From assembly GCA_036795455.1 (NCBI GenBank), contig DAIRET010000004.1, forward strand, positions 1 to 50,313: 50,313 bases of DNA, in the 5' to 3' direction. The position numbers and the translations under genes are program-made. Shown in pieces: positions 16,513 through 24,544 of this stretch. Source of the stretch: DAIRET01 sp036795455 (lineage in GTDB: Bacteria; Bacteroidota; Ignavibacteria; Ignavibacteriales; Ignavibacteriaceae). Positions within the stretch are counted from its first letter, which is position 1; the number at the start of each line of letters is the position of its first letter. Below the pieces are notes generated by a model that saw only the letters and a list, made by a program, of their open reading frames with translations, made no database searches and was not told the origin of the DNA.

Positions 16513-18330
16513 TCAATCCAGTTCAAATTCTTTTTTCCAGTTAGTGTCGCCGGTAAGAGGTTTTTGTTTTTTCTTATCGATTAAATAACACCCCATGATC
16601 AAGTAATCCATTTCAGTACGCATAAAGCATTTGTAAGCGTCAGCCGGGCTGCAAACAATCGGCTCACCACGTACATTAAATGAAGTGTTGATGATAACAC
16701 CGCAGCCGTATTTTTTATCAAACTCTTCAATCATCTTGTGATAAAGTGGATTCGTTTCTTTATGAACTGTTTGAACACGTGCTGAATAATCTACATGCGT
16801 AATAGCCGGAATATCAGACCGAACAATATTTAATTTGTCTATTCCGAAGAGTGCAATCTCTTCTTCGGACATTTCTTTACGTCGCTCTTTTTTTACATCG
16901 GCAACAAGGAGCATATACGGACTTTGACAATCAAGCTCGAAATAATCCGATACCTTTTCATATAGAACCGAAGGAGCAAAGGGGCGGAAACTTTCTCTGA
17001 ATTTTATTTTCAAATTCATTACGGACTGCATTTTTGGAGAGCGGGCATCGCCGATTATTGATCTGGCTCCCAAAGCACGTGGTCCGAATTCCATTCTTCC
17101 CTGGAACCATCCTGCTACATTTTCATTTGCAATAATATCTGCTGTTAGTTGCGGGATACTATTTCTGTCAACTTTTTCATACACGACTTCATTTTCATCC
17201 AGGAAAGAGAGAATTTCTTCATCGGTGTAATTCGGTCCCAGATAAGCACCTTTCATTGAATCTGTTTTTCCATCGGCAGTCCTATCATTATTAAGATAAC
17301 CGTACCAGACAGCTAAAGCGGCACCGAGAGCCCCGCCAGCATCACCAGCAGCCGGTTGAATCCAGACATTTTTGAAATTTCCTTCTCTCAATAATTTTCC
17401 ATTTGCAACGCAGTTTAAGGCAACGCCTCCGGCAAGCGTAATGCTTTCCATTTTGGTTTCTTTGTAAAGATGTTTCCCTATTTTCAAAACAACTTCATCT
17501 GTAACATCTTGAACTGAACGGGCAAGGTCCATCTCTTTTTGAGTTAATTTTGATTCCGGTTTACGGGGTTTCCCTCCGAAAAGCGAATTAAACTTTGCAT
17601 TAGTCATAGTTAAACCCGCACAGTAATCGAAGTACTTCATATTCATTTTGAAAGAACCGTCATCTTTTATATCAATTAATTCTTTCTTGATAATATCAAC
17701 ATATTTCGGTTCACCGTAGGGAGCGAGTCCCATAACTTTATATTCGCCTGAATTAACTTTGAACCCGGTATAGTATGTAAAAGCCGAATAGAGCAATCCT
17801 AACGAATGAGGAAACTTTATATCCGCAAGTATATCGATTTTGTTTTTGTCCCCGATGCCGTAGCTTGTAGTGGCCCATTCGCCTACTCCATCCATTGTAA
17901 GAATAGCAGCTTCATTAAAGGGAGATGGGTAAAATGCCGATGCGGCATGTGAAAGATGGTGTTCCGGGAAAAGTATTTTTCCTTCAAATCCCGTTTCCTT
18001 TTGAATCAATTCTTTTATCCAGATTTTTTCTCTTAACCAGAGTGGCATCGCTTTTAAGAATGATTTAATTCCAGCCGGTGCAAAAGTCAAATAAGTTTCA
18101 AGCAGTCTTTCGAACTTTAAAAACGGTTTATCGTAGAAAGCAATGTAATCCAGTTCTGTCCCGTTTATCTTCGCATATTTCAAGCAGAAATTGACAGCGT
18201 TTACAGGGAAGCGATAATCATGTTTCTTTCGCGTAAAACGCTCTTCCTGTGCAGCGGCGATTATTTCACCATCTTTCAATAGACATGCTGCACTGTCGTG
18301 ATAAAAAGCCGATATTCCTAATATATACAT
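16513..18330 (-). CDS. O-carbamoyltransferase (NodU/CmcH family)
   Basis: The 605-residue enzyme has an N-terminal Kae1/YrdC-like ATPase-fold half (MYILGISAFYHDSAACLLKD, HHLSHAASAF, TMDGVGEWAT, GGVALNCVANGKLL). Its C-terminal carbamoyltransferase half includes QGRMEFGPRALGARSI and FNVRGEPIV. Family members use carbamoyl phosphate and ATP, via carbamoyl-adenylate, to carbamoylate hydroxyls of sugars (NodU), antibiotics or saxitoxin (SxtI). The following SxtJ and DUF5989 genes match the usual genomic trio. With a sulfatase-fold transferase next, the substrate is probably a cell-surface glycan or glycolipid rather than a secondary metabolite; this is inferred because no biosynthetic megasynthase is nearby. 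The start is ATG 18330 after AAAGAAA. Confidence 0.95.
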   Translation of the reverse strand: MYILGISAFYHDSAACLLKDGEIIAAAQEERFTRKKHDYRFPVNAVNFCLKYAKINGTELDYIAFYDKPFLKFERLLETYLTFAPAGIKSFLKAMPLWLREKIWIKELIQKETGFEGKILFPEHHLSHAASAFYPSPFNEAAILTMDGVGEWATTSYGIGDKNKIDILADIKFPHSLGLLYSAFTYYTGFKVNSGEYKVMGLAPYGEPKYVDIIKKELIDIKDDGSFKMNMKYFDYCAGLTMTNAKFNSLFGGKPRKPESKLTQKEMDLARSVQDVTDEVVLKIGKHLYKETKMESITLAGGVALNCVANGKLLREGNFKNVWIQPAAGDAGGALGAALAVWYGYLNNDRTADGKTDSMKGAYLGPNYTDEEILSFLDENEVVYEKVDRNSIPQLTADIIANENVAGWFQGRMEFGPRALGARSIIGDARSPKMQSVMNLKIKFRESFRPFAPSVLYEKVSDYFELDCQSPYMLLVADVKKERRKEMSEEEIALFGIDKLNIVRSDIPAITHVDYSARVQTVHKETNPLYHKMIEEFDKKYGCGVIINTSFNVRGEPIVCSPADAYKCFMRTEMDYLIMGCYLIDKKKQKPLTGDTNWKKEFELD

Positions 18331-18348
18331 TTTCTTTTTTTGTAGTTT

Positions 18349-18927
18349 CTAAAATTTAACTTGTTCTTTAATCCGCAAGAAATACTCTTTTGCTTTCTTT
18401 GTAGTCGATAATAAAAAGCCGGATTTACCATTATGGTAAGCTACACGGTCATTCGGAAAACTAACTGCTAAACGCGATTTAAGTCTTCCATATTCCATTG
18501 CGGCTTCCTGAAATTTTATCAAGTAATCCCTAAAGTAAAGCCTATCCCATAATTCCGATTCTTTTTCAACCATGTGGATATGATAACTTCTTTTTCCGTT
18601 TTCATCCCTTTTAATCAACCAGTAGTAAGGAGTTTCAACATCAGTTTTCCAAAAATACTCGTAACCCAATTCCGATAAAACCGGGACAATTAGTTTTACG
18701 GTTTCGCTGTAAGAATTAACTTCGATTCACATATCAATAACCGGTTTTGCTGTTAATCTATCTATTGCAGTACTCCCGAAATGTTCAATTCTTTTAACAA
18801 TTGTATCCGGCAGAAGATTGCTTAAGAAACTCTTCTCTTTTTCAAACAAAGAAATCCAGTTCTTGTTAAATGGTTCAAGAAGGATCTCTTCCCGCACTAA
18901 TTCTTCAATTCGTTCTTTAATGTTCAT
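18349..18927 (-). pseudogene. GrpB/UPF0157 nucleotidyltransferase-fold gene interrupted by an in-frame TGA
   Basis: One reading frame from ATG 18927 to the stop at 18349 encodes a normal-sized GrpB-family protein (192 codons), but a TGA at 18727-18729 splits it after residue 66. The N-terminal part carries NKNWISLFEKEKSFL and IEHFGSTAIDRLTAKPVIDM, the family signature with the nucleotidyltransferase GS motif. After the stop the same frame continues with IEVNSYSETVKLIVPVLSEL and then the usual C-terminal half (RSYHIHMVEKES, RDYLIKF). A single base change from a sense codon such as TGG would explain this. TGA is a normal stop elsewhere here. A sequencing error is the main alternative. GrpB's cellular role is unclear. 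Confidence 0.82.
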
Positions 18928-19026
18928 TCCGTAATAGTCGAAATCGTGTGTTTCAATTTAGTAAAGAATAAGTTTTTAATAAAAGAAAGATTTCTATATT
19001 TTGAACCATAGAATATTGAAATTTAG
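18928..19026. promoter_or_regulatory. Divergent intergenic region
   Basis: A 99-base AT-rich spacer separates the minus-strand GrpB-like remnant from the plus-strand RsbW-like gene, so promoters for both directions should lie here. No specific promoter boxes or operator symmetry stand out. Confidence 0.4.
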
Positions 19027-19464
19027 ATGGAAAAACTCTCTATACAAATTGAAAACAAGATAAGTGAAGTGAATCGCTTAAGCCTGTTGATTGAGGAATT
19101 CGGGGAAAAGAACTCTTTGCCGCCGGATGTTGTCTTCGATGTTTCATTATCTCTTGATGAACTTGTTACAAATATTGTTTCATACGGGTTCCCGGATGGT
19201 GAGAAAAGCAAGATTGAAGTAAATATCACTTTAAATGAAACCGAAATTCTTGTTGAATTAATAGACTACGGGATTGAATTCGACCCTACAAAAATCCCGG
19301 ACCCCGACGTTACACTTTCAATTGATGAAAGAAAAATCGGCGGACTCGGAATTTTCTTCGTCCGACAAAAAATGAACGAGATAAAATATGCAAGGGTAAA
19401 CAATAGGAATGTTTTGACCTTAAAAAAGAAATTAATAAAGAATGGAGTTACAGATGGAAATTAA
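19027..19464 (+). CDS. ATP-binding anti-sigma regulatory factor (RsbW/SpoIIAB-like serine kinase fold)
   Basis: This 145-residue protein carries a GHKL ATPase domain. The N box DELVTNIVSYG lies near residues 44-54, DYGIEFDP forms the G1 box and GGLGIFFVRQKM forms the G2/lid box. In RsbW-type proteins this domain phosphorylates a STAS partner and can bind a sigma factor or another target. The next gene encodes a STAS protein overlapping its 3' end, forming the typical kinase/antagonist pair. No sigma factor or PP2C phosphatase is adjacent, so the output of the switch is unknown. Confidence 0.88.
   Translation: MEKLSIQIENKISEVNRLSLLIEEFGEKNSLPPDVVFDVSLSLDELVTNIVSYGFPDGEKSKIEVNITLNETEILVELIDYGIEFDPTKIPDPDVTLSIDERKIGGLGIFFVRQKMNEIKYARVNNRNVLTLKKKLIKNGVTDGN
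19444..19447 (+). promoter_or_regulatory. Ribosome binding site deciding the STAS gene start
   Basis: GGAG lies inside the end of the RsbW-like gene, six bases before ATG 19454. It favours that codon over the ATG at 19442, which would place the site inside the coding start. Confidence 0.65.
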
Positions 19465-19786
19465 AGATGAAAAAGTAAATAGTTTTACAGTTGTTGGCTT
19501 ATCGGGTAAACTGGACGCAAGTAATGCCGGTATGCTCGAATCAAAACTGCTTTCAATTCTCGATAAAAACGAAACAAATATTTTAGTCGATTTTCAGAGT
19601 TTAGATTATATAAGCAGTTCCGGTTTGCGTGTGCTTCTATTTACAGCGAAAAAAATCAAAGAGTTGAAAGGTAGATTTCTTCTTTGCAGTTTGGCTCCGC
19701 ATATAAAAGAAGTATTCGAGATAGCAGGCTTTACTGCTATATTTAAAATATTTGCAACAAGGGATGAAGCTCTTTCGGCAGAATGA
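19454..19786 (+). CDS. STAS-domain anti-sigma factor antagonist (SpoIIAA/RsbV-like)
   Basis: The protein of 110 residues is a single STAS domain: VVGLSGKLDASNAGML at the N-terminus, then DYISSSGLRVLLFTAKKI. The Ser in the ISSSG loop is the expected phosphorylation site for the RsbW-like kinase encoded immediately upstream. Dephosphorylated STAS partners capture the kinase and free its target. The start at 19454 follows a GGAG site; an ATG at 19442 would add four residues. The overlap with the upstream gene ensures balanced synthesis of the two partners. Confidence 0.9.
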   Translation: MEIKDEKVNSFTVVGLSGKLDASNAGMLESKLLSILDKNETNILVDFQSLDYISSSGLRVLLFTAKKIKELKGRFLLCSLAPHIKEVFEIAGFTAIFKIFATRDEALSAE

Positions 19787-19832
19787 AAAAACTGGATACA
19801 GTCGAAAAGATTTAATTTGTCAGCCAGTGCAA

Positions 19833-19898
19833 GTGCTTTACATAAATTGATTAAAACATTCTCTCTTTTTATATCATTTGCTAAAAATTGTAAAGCAC
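19833..19898 (+). repeat. Inverted repeat upstream of alaS
   Basis: GTGCTTTACA (19833-19842) and TGTAAAGCAC (19889-19898) are perfect 10-base complements separated by 46 bases, about 115 bases before the alaS start. It could be a leader RNA stem or paired protein sites. No T-box specifier or T-box core sequence is evident, and no U-tract follows, so function is open. Confidence 0.4.
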
Positions 19899-20012
19899 AT
19901 GCCCATTTTTTTCGGTGAAGTTTTTACCCTTAAATCTTCATTAACCCACCCGCCAGAAATAACCTGATTATTTATTATTTTTGCACACTCAATTTTTATA
20001 AACAAGGAAAGT

Positions 20013-22430
20013 ATGACTTCACAAGAAATTAGACAGCAATTTTTGGATTTCTTTAAAAGCAAAGAGCATAGAATTGTACCAAGCGCACCTGTGGTTCCTT
20101 TTAACGACCCGACACTTTTATTTACTAACGCCGGGATGAATCAATTTAAAGATGTATTCCTCGGTCAGGGAGCACGCGATTATCACCGCGCCGCCGATAC
20201 GCAAAAATGTATCCGTGTAAGCGGTAAACATAACGATCTTGAAGAAGTTGGTTACGACACTTACCATCATACTTTCTTTGAAATGCTCGGCAATTGGTCT
20301 TTCGGCGATTACTATAAAAAAGAAGCTATTACATGGGCTTGGGAATTACTAACAGAAATCTGGAAGCTGCCGAAAGAAAGGCTTTGGGCAACTGTTTATC
20401 GTACCGACGATGAGGCATTTGAATTNNNNNNNNNNNNNNNNNNNNNNNNNNNNNNNNNNNNNNNNNNNNNNNNNNNNNNNNNNNNNNNNNNNNNNNNNNN
20501 NNNNNNNNNNNNNNNNNNNNNNNNNGGGATGGGCTTTGAACGCGTGTGTGCTGTGCTTCAGAAGAAAAATTCAAATTATGATACGGATGTTTTTTCACCT
20601 TTAATTGAAAAAATCGCAGCACTATCAAAAATTGGATATGATGAAGAAGAGAATAAAATTCCGATGCGAGTAATTGCAGACCATATCCGTACGCTAACAT
20701 TTGCGATAACTGACGGAGCCGTACCTTCAAACGAAGGACGCGGTTACGTTTTACGCCGTATCCTTAGGCGTGCCGCTCGCTACGGTAGAAAATTGAATCT
20801 GAATGAACCTTTCCTTTATACTCTTGTTGATGTTCTTGTAAAGAATATGGGGGATGCATTCCCTGAAATAAAACAGAAACAGGATTTTGTTAAAAAGATA
20901 ATCAAATCGGAAGAAGAGAGTTTCAACAAAACCCTGGATAGAGGAATTGAACTATTCGAAGGAATAGTTAAAAATCTTCAATCGAAAAATGAAACAGTAA
21001 TTGCCGGTGAAGAAGCATTCAAACTGTACGATACATTCGGTTTCCCGGTTGATTTAACTACTGTGATGGCACGCGAAATCGGTTTCGCTGTTGATGAAGC
21101 AGCTTTCAATAAACTTATGGAAGAGCAGAAAGAGAGAGCCAGGGAAGCGACTAAAGAAAAGATGGCTTCGATTAATATCCAGGTTAATGATCTGAATTCA
21201 TTTGAAACAATTAACGGAGATTCGATTTTTGTCGGGTATGATACTCTTTCTACCGAAGCAAAAATTACCGGTTTGAAAAAAGAAGAAAATAGCGAGTTGA
21301 TAATTCTTGACCAAACTCCCTTCTATGTTGAATCTGGCGGACAGGTTGATGATACAGGGGAAATTATCATCGGAGAAACCGGGTTAAATGTAGTCGACCT
21401 GATTAAAGTCAATAATAAAATAGTACACGTCGTCGACAACCAAGCTAGAGTATTAACCGAATTAGGAATGAACGTTCTCTCTTCTGTTGATAGTAAAAGA
21501 AGATGGGATATAATGCGAAACCACTCGGTTACACATTTTCTACATGCAGCATTAAGAAAAATTTTGGGAACACATATCCAGCAGTCCGGCTCTTTTGTGG
21601 GACCGGATAGATTGCGATTCGATTTTTCTCATTATGCAAAACTCAGTGATACCGAAATCCGTGAAGTTGAAGGACTTGTAAATGAGCAGTTGAGAAGAAA
21701 CCTGGTTCGTACTTATCACCGCGATATTCCTTTTGATGAAGCTAAGAAGATGGGTGCTTTGATGTTCTTCGGTGATAAATACGGTGATAAAGTTACAGTG
21801 GTTCAGTTCGGCGATTTTACTATGGAATTCTGCGGCGGAACGCACGTTGAAAACTCGGCACAAATCGGGCTGTTCAAAATTTTGTCCGAAGCTTCAATTG
21901 CAAGCGGAATAAGAAGAATTGAAGCAGTTACAGGGCGGGGTGTGGAAGAGTTTTTAAATCTACAGCTTGAAAAAATTCACTCGGAGGAAGAGAGGATTGC
22001 CGAACTGCTTGAACAGAAAAAGAAACTTGAAAAGGAATTAGCTTCTTTTAAATTAAAAGAAAAGTTAGAACAAATACCGAAGTTATTAGCCTCACAGCAA
22101 GTTGTGAACGGGATAAATCTTTATAAAGGGAAAGTTCAAGCAGATAACATGGATGAACTGAAACTATTCGGTGATGAACTCCGTAACAAAATTAAAGACG
22201 GCGTTGGTTTGATGGTTAGCGAACTTGACGGAAAAGTCGGGCTTGTGTGTGTAGTTTCCGATTCACTTATTAAAGAGAAGAAGTTGAGTGCAGGCAAGAT
22301 AGTCGGTGAAGCCGCTAAGATAGTTGGCGGTGGCGGCGGCGGTCGTCCTCACCTAGCAACTGCAGGCGGAAAAGATGTTTCTAAGATTGATGAACTTCTT
22401 ATAAAAGTTGAGGAGTTTATTAGGGGCTAG
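20013..22430 (+). CDS. alaS: Alanine--tRNA ligase (interrupted by an assembly gap)
   Basis: AlaRS charges tRNA-Ala and edits mischarged Ser/Gly. The catalytic domain starts EIRQQFLDFFKSKEHRIVPS with LLFTNAGMNQFKDVFLG, continues after the gap with GMGFERVCAVLQ and RGYVLRRILRRAARYGRKL, and is followed by the editing domain (HSVTHFLHAALRKILGTH, EFCGGTHV) and the C-Ala domain (GGGGGGRPHLATAGG). A good AAGGAAAG site precedes the ATG. A run of 100 N lies between DEAFE and GMGFER. In E. coli about 96 residues separate these points, against 34 encoded by the Ns. The real gene is therefore probably about 865-870 residues, and the reading frame is kept across the Ns only by chance. Confidence 0.97.
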   Translation: MTSQEIRQQFLDFFKSKEHRIVPSAPVVPFNDPTLLFTNAGMNQFKDVFLGQGARDYHRAADTQKCIRVSGKHNDLEEVGYDTYHHTFFEMLGNWSFGDYYKKEAITWAWELLTEIWKLPKERLWATVYRTDDEAFEXXXXXXXXXXXXXXXXXXXXXXXXXXXXXXXXXXGMGFERVCAVLQKKNSNYDTDVFSPLIEKIAALSKIGYDEEENKIPMRVIADHIRTLTFAITDGAVPSNEGRGYVLRRILRRAARYGRKLNLNEPFLYTLVDVLVKNMGDAFPEIKQKQDFVKKIIKSEEESFNKTLDRGIELFEGIVKNLQSKNETVIAGEEAFKLYDTFGFPVDLTTVMAREIGFAVDEAAFNKLMEEQKERAREATKEKMASINIQVNDLNSFETINGDSIFVGYDTLSTEAKITGLKKEENSELIILDQTPFYVESGGQVDDTGEIIIGETGLNVVDLIKVNNKIVHVVDNQARVLTELGMNVLSSVDSKRRWDIMRNHSVTHFLHAALRKILGTHIQQSGSFVGPDRLRFDFSHYAKLSDTEIREVEGLVNEQLRRNLVRTYHRDIPFDEAKKMGALMFFGDKYGDKVTVVQFGDFTMEFCGGTHVENSAQIGLFKILSEASIASGIRRIEAVTGRGVEEFLNLQLEKIHSEEERIAELLEQKKKLEKELASFKLKEKLEQIPKLLASQQVVNGINLYKGKVQADNMDELKLFGDELRNKIKDGVGLMVSELDGKVGLVCVVSDSLIKEKKLSAGKIVGEAAKIVGGGGGGRPHLATAGGKDVSKIDELLIKVEEFIRG
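20426..20525. other. Assembly gap (100 N) inside alaS
   Basis: Exactly 100 N bases are present, the conventional size for a gap of unknown length. By comparison with the known AlaRS layout, roughly 290 bases covering the motif with NFW and GPCGPC-type sequence are missing. Confidence 0.97.
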
Positions 22431-22601
22431 AAGCAAGAGGCGAGAGGCTAGAAGTTTGATTGAAAATTGGACGCTGATCAACTCTGATGGGTTATGATTA
22501 GTTATGATTTATCAGTGGAAATCATAACGGATGTATGCTAATTAAAGATAGCAGCTTAGAATAGAAATACTACTCATTCAATAGAACAAAAATTAAAAAT
22601 T

Positions 22602-23396
22602 ATGACTTCGGTGAATCGTTTGATTATATGGTTTCTGTCGGTATTGGTAATCGCTTTACTTTTTAATTCTTGCATTAGCAAATACGAGGACTTGGCATCA
22701 ACAGTAAAAGCTATAGTACACAGAGGGTATCACCTGGTGCATCTGGAAAACACAATAGAAAGTTTTAGTGCTGCCCAAAAAAAAGGCTTTCAGCATATTG
22801 AAATAGATATCAGTTTTACAAAAGACTTTCAACCGGTAATACTGCATGATAATCTTCTGGATAAACAATCAGATACATCGGGTTCAATTAATGATTTCAA
22901 TTTCTCCGAGTTGAACAATATTACCCTAAACGGTGGCTATAAAATTCCTTCGTTGGTGGATTTCTTTCAAAGATTCGGAGATAGTTTTGAAACTGTTTTT
23001 ATTGATTTAAAGGAGCCATGCCCTGACTCGGGATTAATTAGTATTGCGAAAATTCTCGAGAACCACAATACTTCAGTTGAAGCTATTACAACTTGTACAA
23101 ATCTCAAAGTAATTAGGAGATTGAAAGAACTGAACCCTAATTTATCATTAGGAGCAGACAACTCACAAGTTGATTTTGAAGAAAATATTGATGAATGTAT
23201 AAAACAAGGTTATAAACATGTTCTGGTTTCATTTACACAACTCGATAAAAACCTCTGTTTTATCGCTAATTCTAACGGTATTAAAGTATATGCCTATACA
23301 CCCAATACTCAGACGGATATACTAAAGACACTTAAGTTCGGTGTAGATGGAATTATGAGTGACAACCCGGACCTTTTACAACAAATGCTGAATTAA
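22602..23396 (+). CDS. Glycerophosphodiester phosphodiesterase family lipoprotein
   Basis: The 264-residue protein has a lipoprotein signal (lipobox FNSC near residue 24) and a GDPD TIM barrel. The catalytic HRG at the start of the barrel (AIVHRGYHLVHLENTIESF), the metal ligands in IEIDISF and the ILHD motif are all present. GDPDs split glycerophosphodiesters such as glycerophosphocholine into glycerol-3-phosphate and an alcohol. Lipid anchoring suggests periplasmic or outer-membrane scavenging of phospholipid headgroups. It stands between alaS and the heme genes with its own upstream spacer and is probably a separate unit. Confidence 0.9.
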   Translation: MTSVNRLIIWFLSVLVIALLFNSCISKYEDLASTVKAIVHRGYHLVHLENTIESFSAAQKKGFQHIEIDISFTKDFQPVILHDNLLDKQSDTSGSINDFNFSELNNITLNGGYKIPSLVDFFQRFGDSFETVFIDLKEPCPDSGLISIAKILENHNTSVEAITTCTNLKVIRRLKELNPNLSLGADNSQVDFEENIDECIKQGYKHVLVSFTQLDKNLCFIANSNGIKVYAYTPNTQTDILKTLKFGVDGIMSDNPDLLQQMLN

Positions 23397-23493
23397 CCTT
23401 CGTTTTGTATTATTTTACTCCGGAATTTTTAACTTTATATGAACGAATTAAATCTCTCTTTCGTTTTATCATTAAAAGAAGTATTGAGAAGAA

Positions 23494-24462
23494 ATGAAGA
23501 CAAAATCAGCAGTAGTACTATTTAACCTCGGTGGTCCCGATTCCCTTGAAGCGGTTCAACCGTTCCTCGAAAATCTATTCAACGACCCGGATATTTTTAA
23601 ATTGCCATTTCAAAAAGTGCTCGCAAAGTTTATATCTAAAAAAAGAGCCCCTAAAGTTCAAGAAGAATACAAATTAATCGGGGGGAAATCTCCACTCGGA
23701 TACTGGACAGAAATACAGAGATCAATGCTGCAAAATCAGCTTCGTACAGAAGGTTTCCCGGTAGATGTTTTTGTCGCAATGCGGTATTGGCATCCATTAA
23801 CGGCCGATACTGCTGCTTTAATTGAAAAAGGAAATTACAACAAAATAATTCTTCTTCCCTTGTACCCGCACAACTCGATTTCTACTACAGGTTCATCATT
23901 TAATGAATGGGAAAGAGTATTTAAAGGGGATCATTCAAAGTGTGTTTACATTGAGTCATATTTTAAAGATGAGAAATACCTCCAGTCGGTTAACCAGAGA
24001 ATTGACGAGACGCTTTTGAAATTTCCGGCTGAATTAAGGGACGAAGTTCAACTTGTATTCAGCGCACACGGAACACCTCAAAGTTATATTAAAAAGGGAG
24101 ACCCGTATCTTTGTGAAATAATGACATGCGTTGACGAGTTAATGAAATTGAGGAATCACTCTCATCAACATCATCTATGCTTTCAGAGTAAAGTAGGACC
24201 GATGAAGTGGCTTGAACCGGCGACGGATAAAATGATCGAGAAACTTGCTGCTGAGGGGAAAAAACATCTATTGATTATCCCGATCAGTTTCGTTTCCGAC
24301 CACATTGAAACAAGTTTTGAGCTTGATATAGAGTACCGTCATGTAGCCGACGAATGCAAAATAGAAAACTACATTATGATGGAGGGATTGAATGATTCGC
24401 CGTTATTTATTGAGGCACTTGCAGAGTTGGCGAAATCAAAACTTAATGAAAACAAGACTTAA
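23494..24462 (+). CDS. hemH: Ferrochelatase
   Basis: Ferrochelatase inserts Fe2+ into a porphyrin; the classical form uses protoporphyrin IX. The 322-residue protein starts VVLFNLGGPDSLEAVQPFL, has the GGKSPLG motif, and carries the conserved His in VFSAHGTPQSYIKKGDPY, followed by the acidic metal-channel region ISFVSDHIETSFELDIEYR. Length and motifs match bacterial HemH. It is followed 82 bases later by hemG and then hemB, forming a heme gene block; hemG makes the classical protoporphyrin substrate, so a protoporphyrin-dependent route is implied. Confidence 0.96.
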   Translation: MKTKSAVVLFNLGGPDSLEAVQPFLENLFNDPDIFKLPFQKVLAKFISKKRAPKVQEEYKLIGGKSPLGYWTEIQRSMLQNQLRTEGFPVDVFVAMRYWHPLTADTAALIEKGNYNKIILLPLYPHNSISTTGSSFNEWERVFKGDHSKCVYIESYFKDEKYLQSVNQRIDETLLKFPAELRDEVQLVFSAHGTPQSYIKKGDPYLCEIMTCVDELMKLRNHSHQHHLCFQSKVGPMKWLEPATDKMIEKLAAEGKKHLLIIPISFVSDHIETSFELDIEYRHVADECKIENYIMMEGLNDSPLFIEALAELAKSKLNENKT

Positions 24463-24491
24463 AAATTGCTTTCCGTTCCGTTATTAAATAA

Positions 24492-24506
24492 TTTTACATT
24501 GTAAAA
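24492..24506. repeat. Short palindrome between hemH and hemG
   Basis: TTTTACA and TGTAAAA flank a single base 39 bases before the hemG ATG. It could be an operator or chance in AT-rich DNA. Confidence 0.3.
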
Positions 24507-24544
24507 AATGTTGGAATATTATTCTTCAGACATAAACGGTAATA

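Noticed and set aside
18727..18729. TGA in the GrpB-like gene as selenocysteine or recoded codon
   Set aside because: TGA ends several other genes here, the family has no known Cys or Sec at this place, and I see no SECIS-like hairpin right after it.
19787..20012. T-box riboswitch upstream of alaS
   Set aside because: No T-box core sequence, specifier loop or terminator with U-run is present; only a 10-base inverted repeat.
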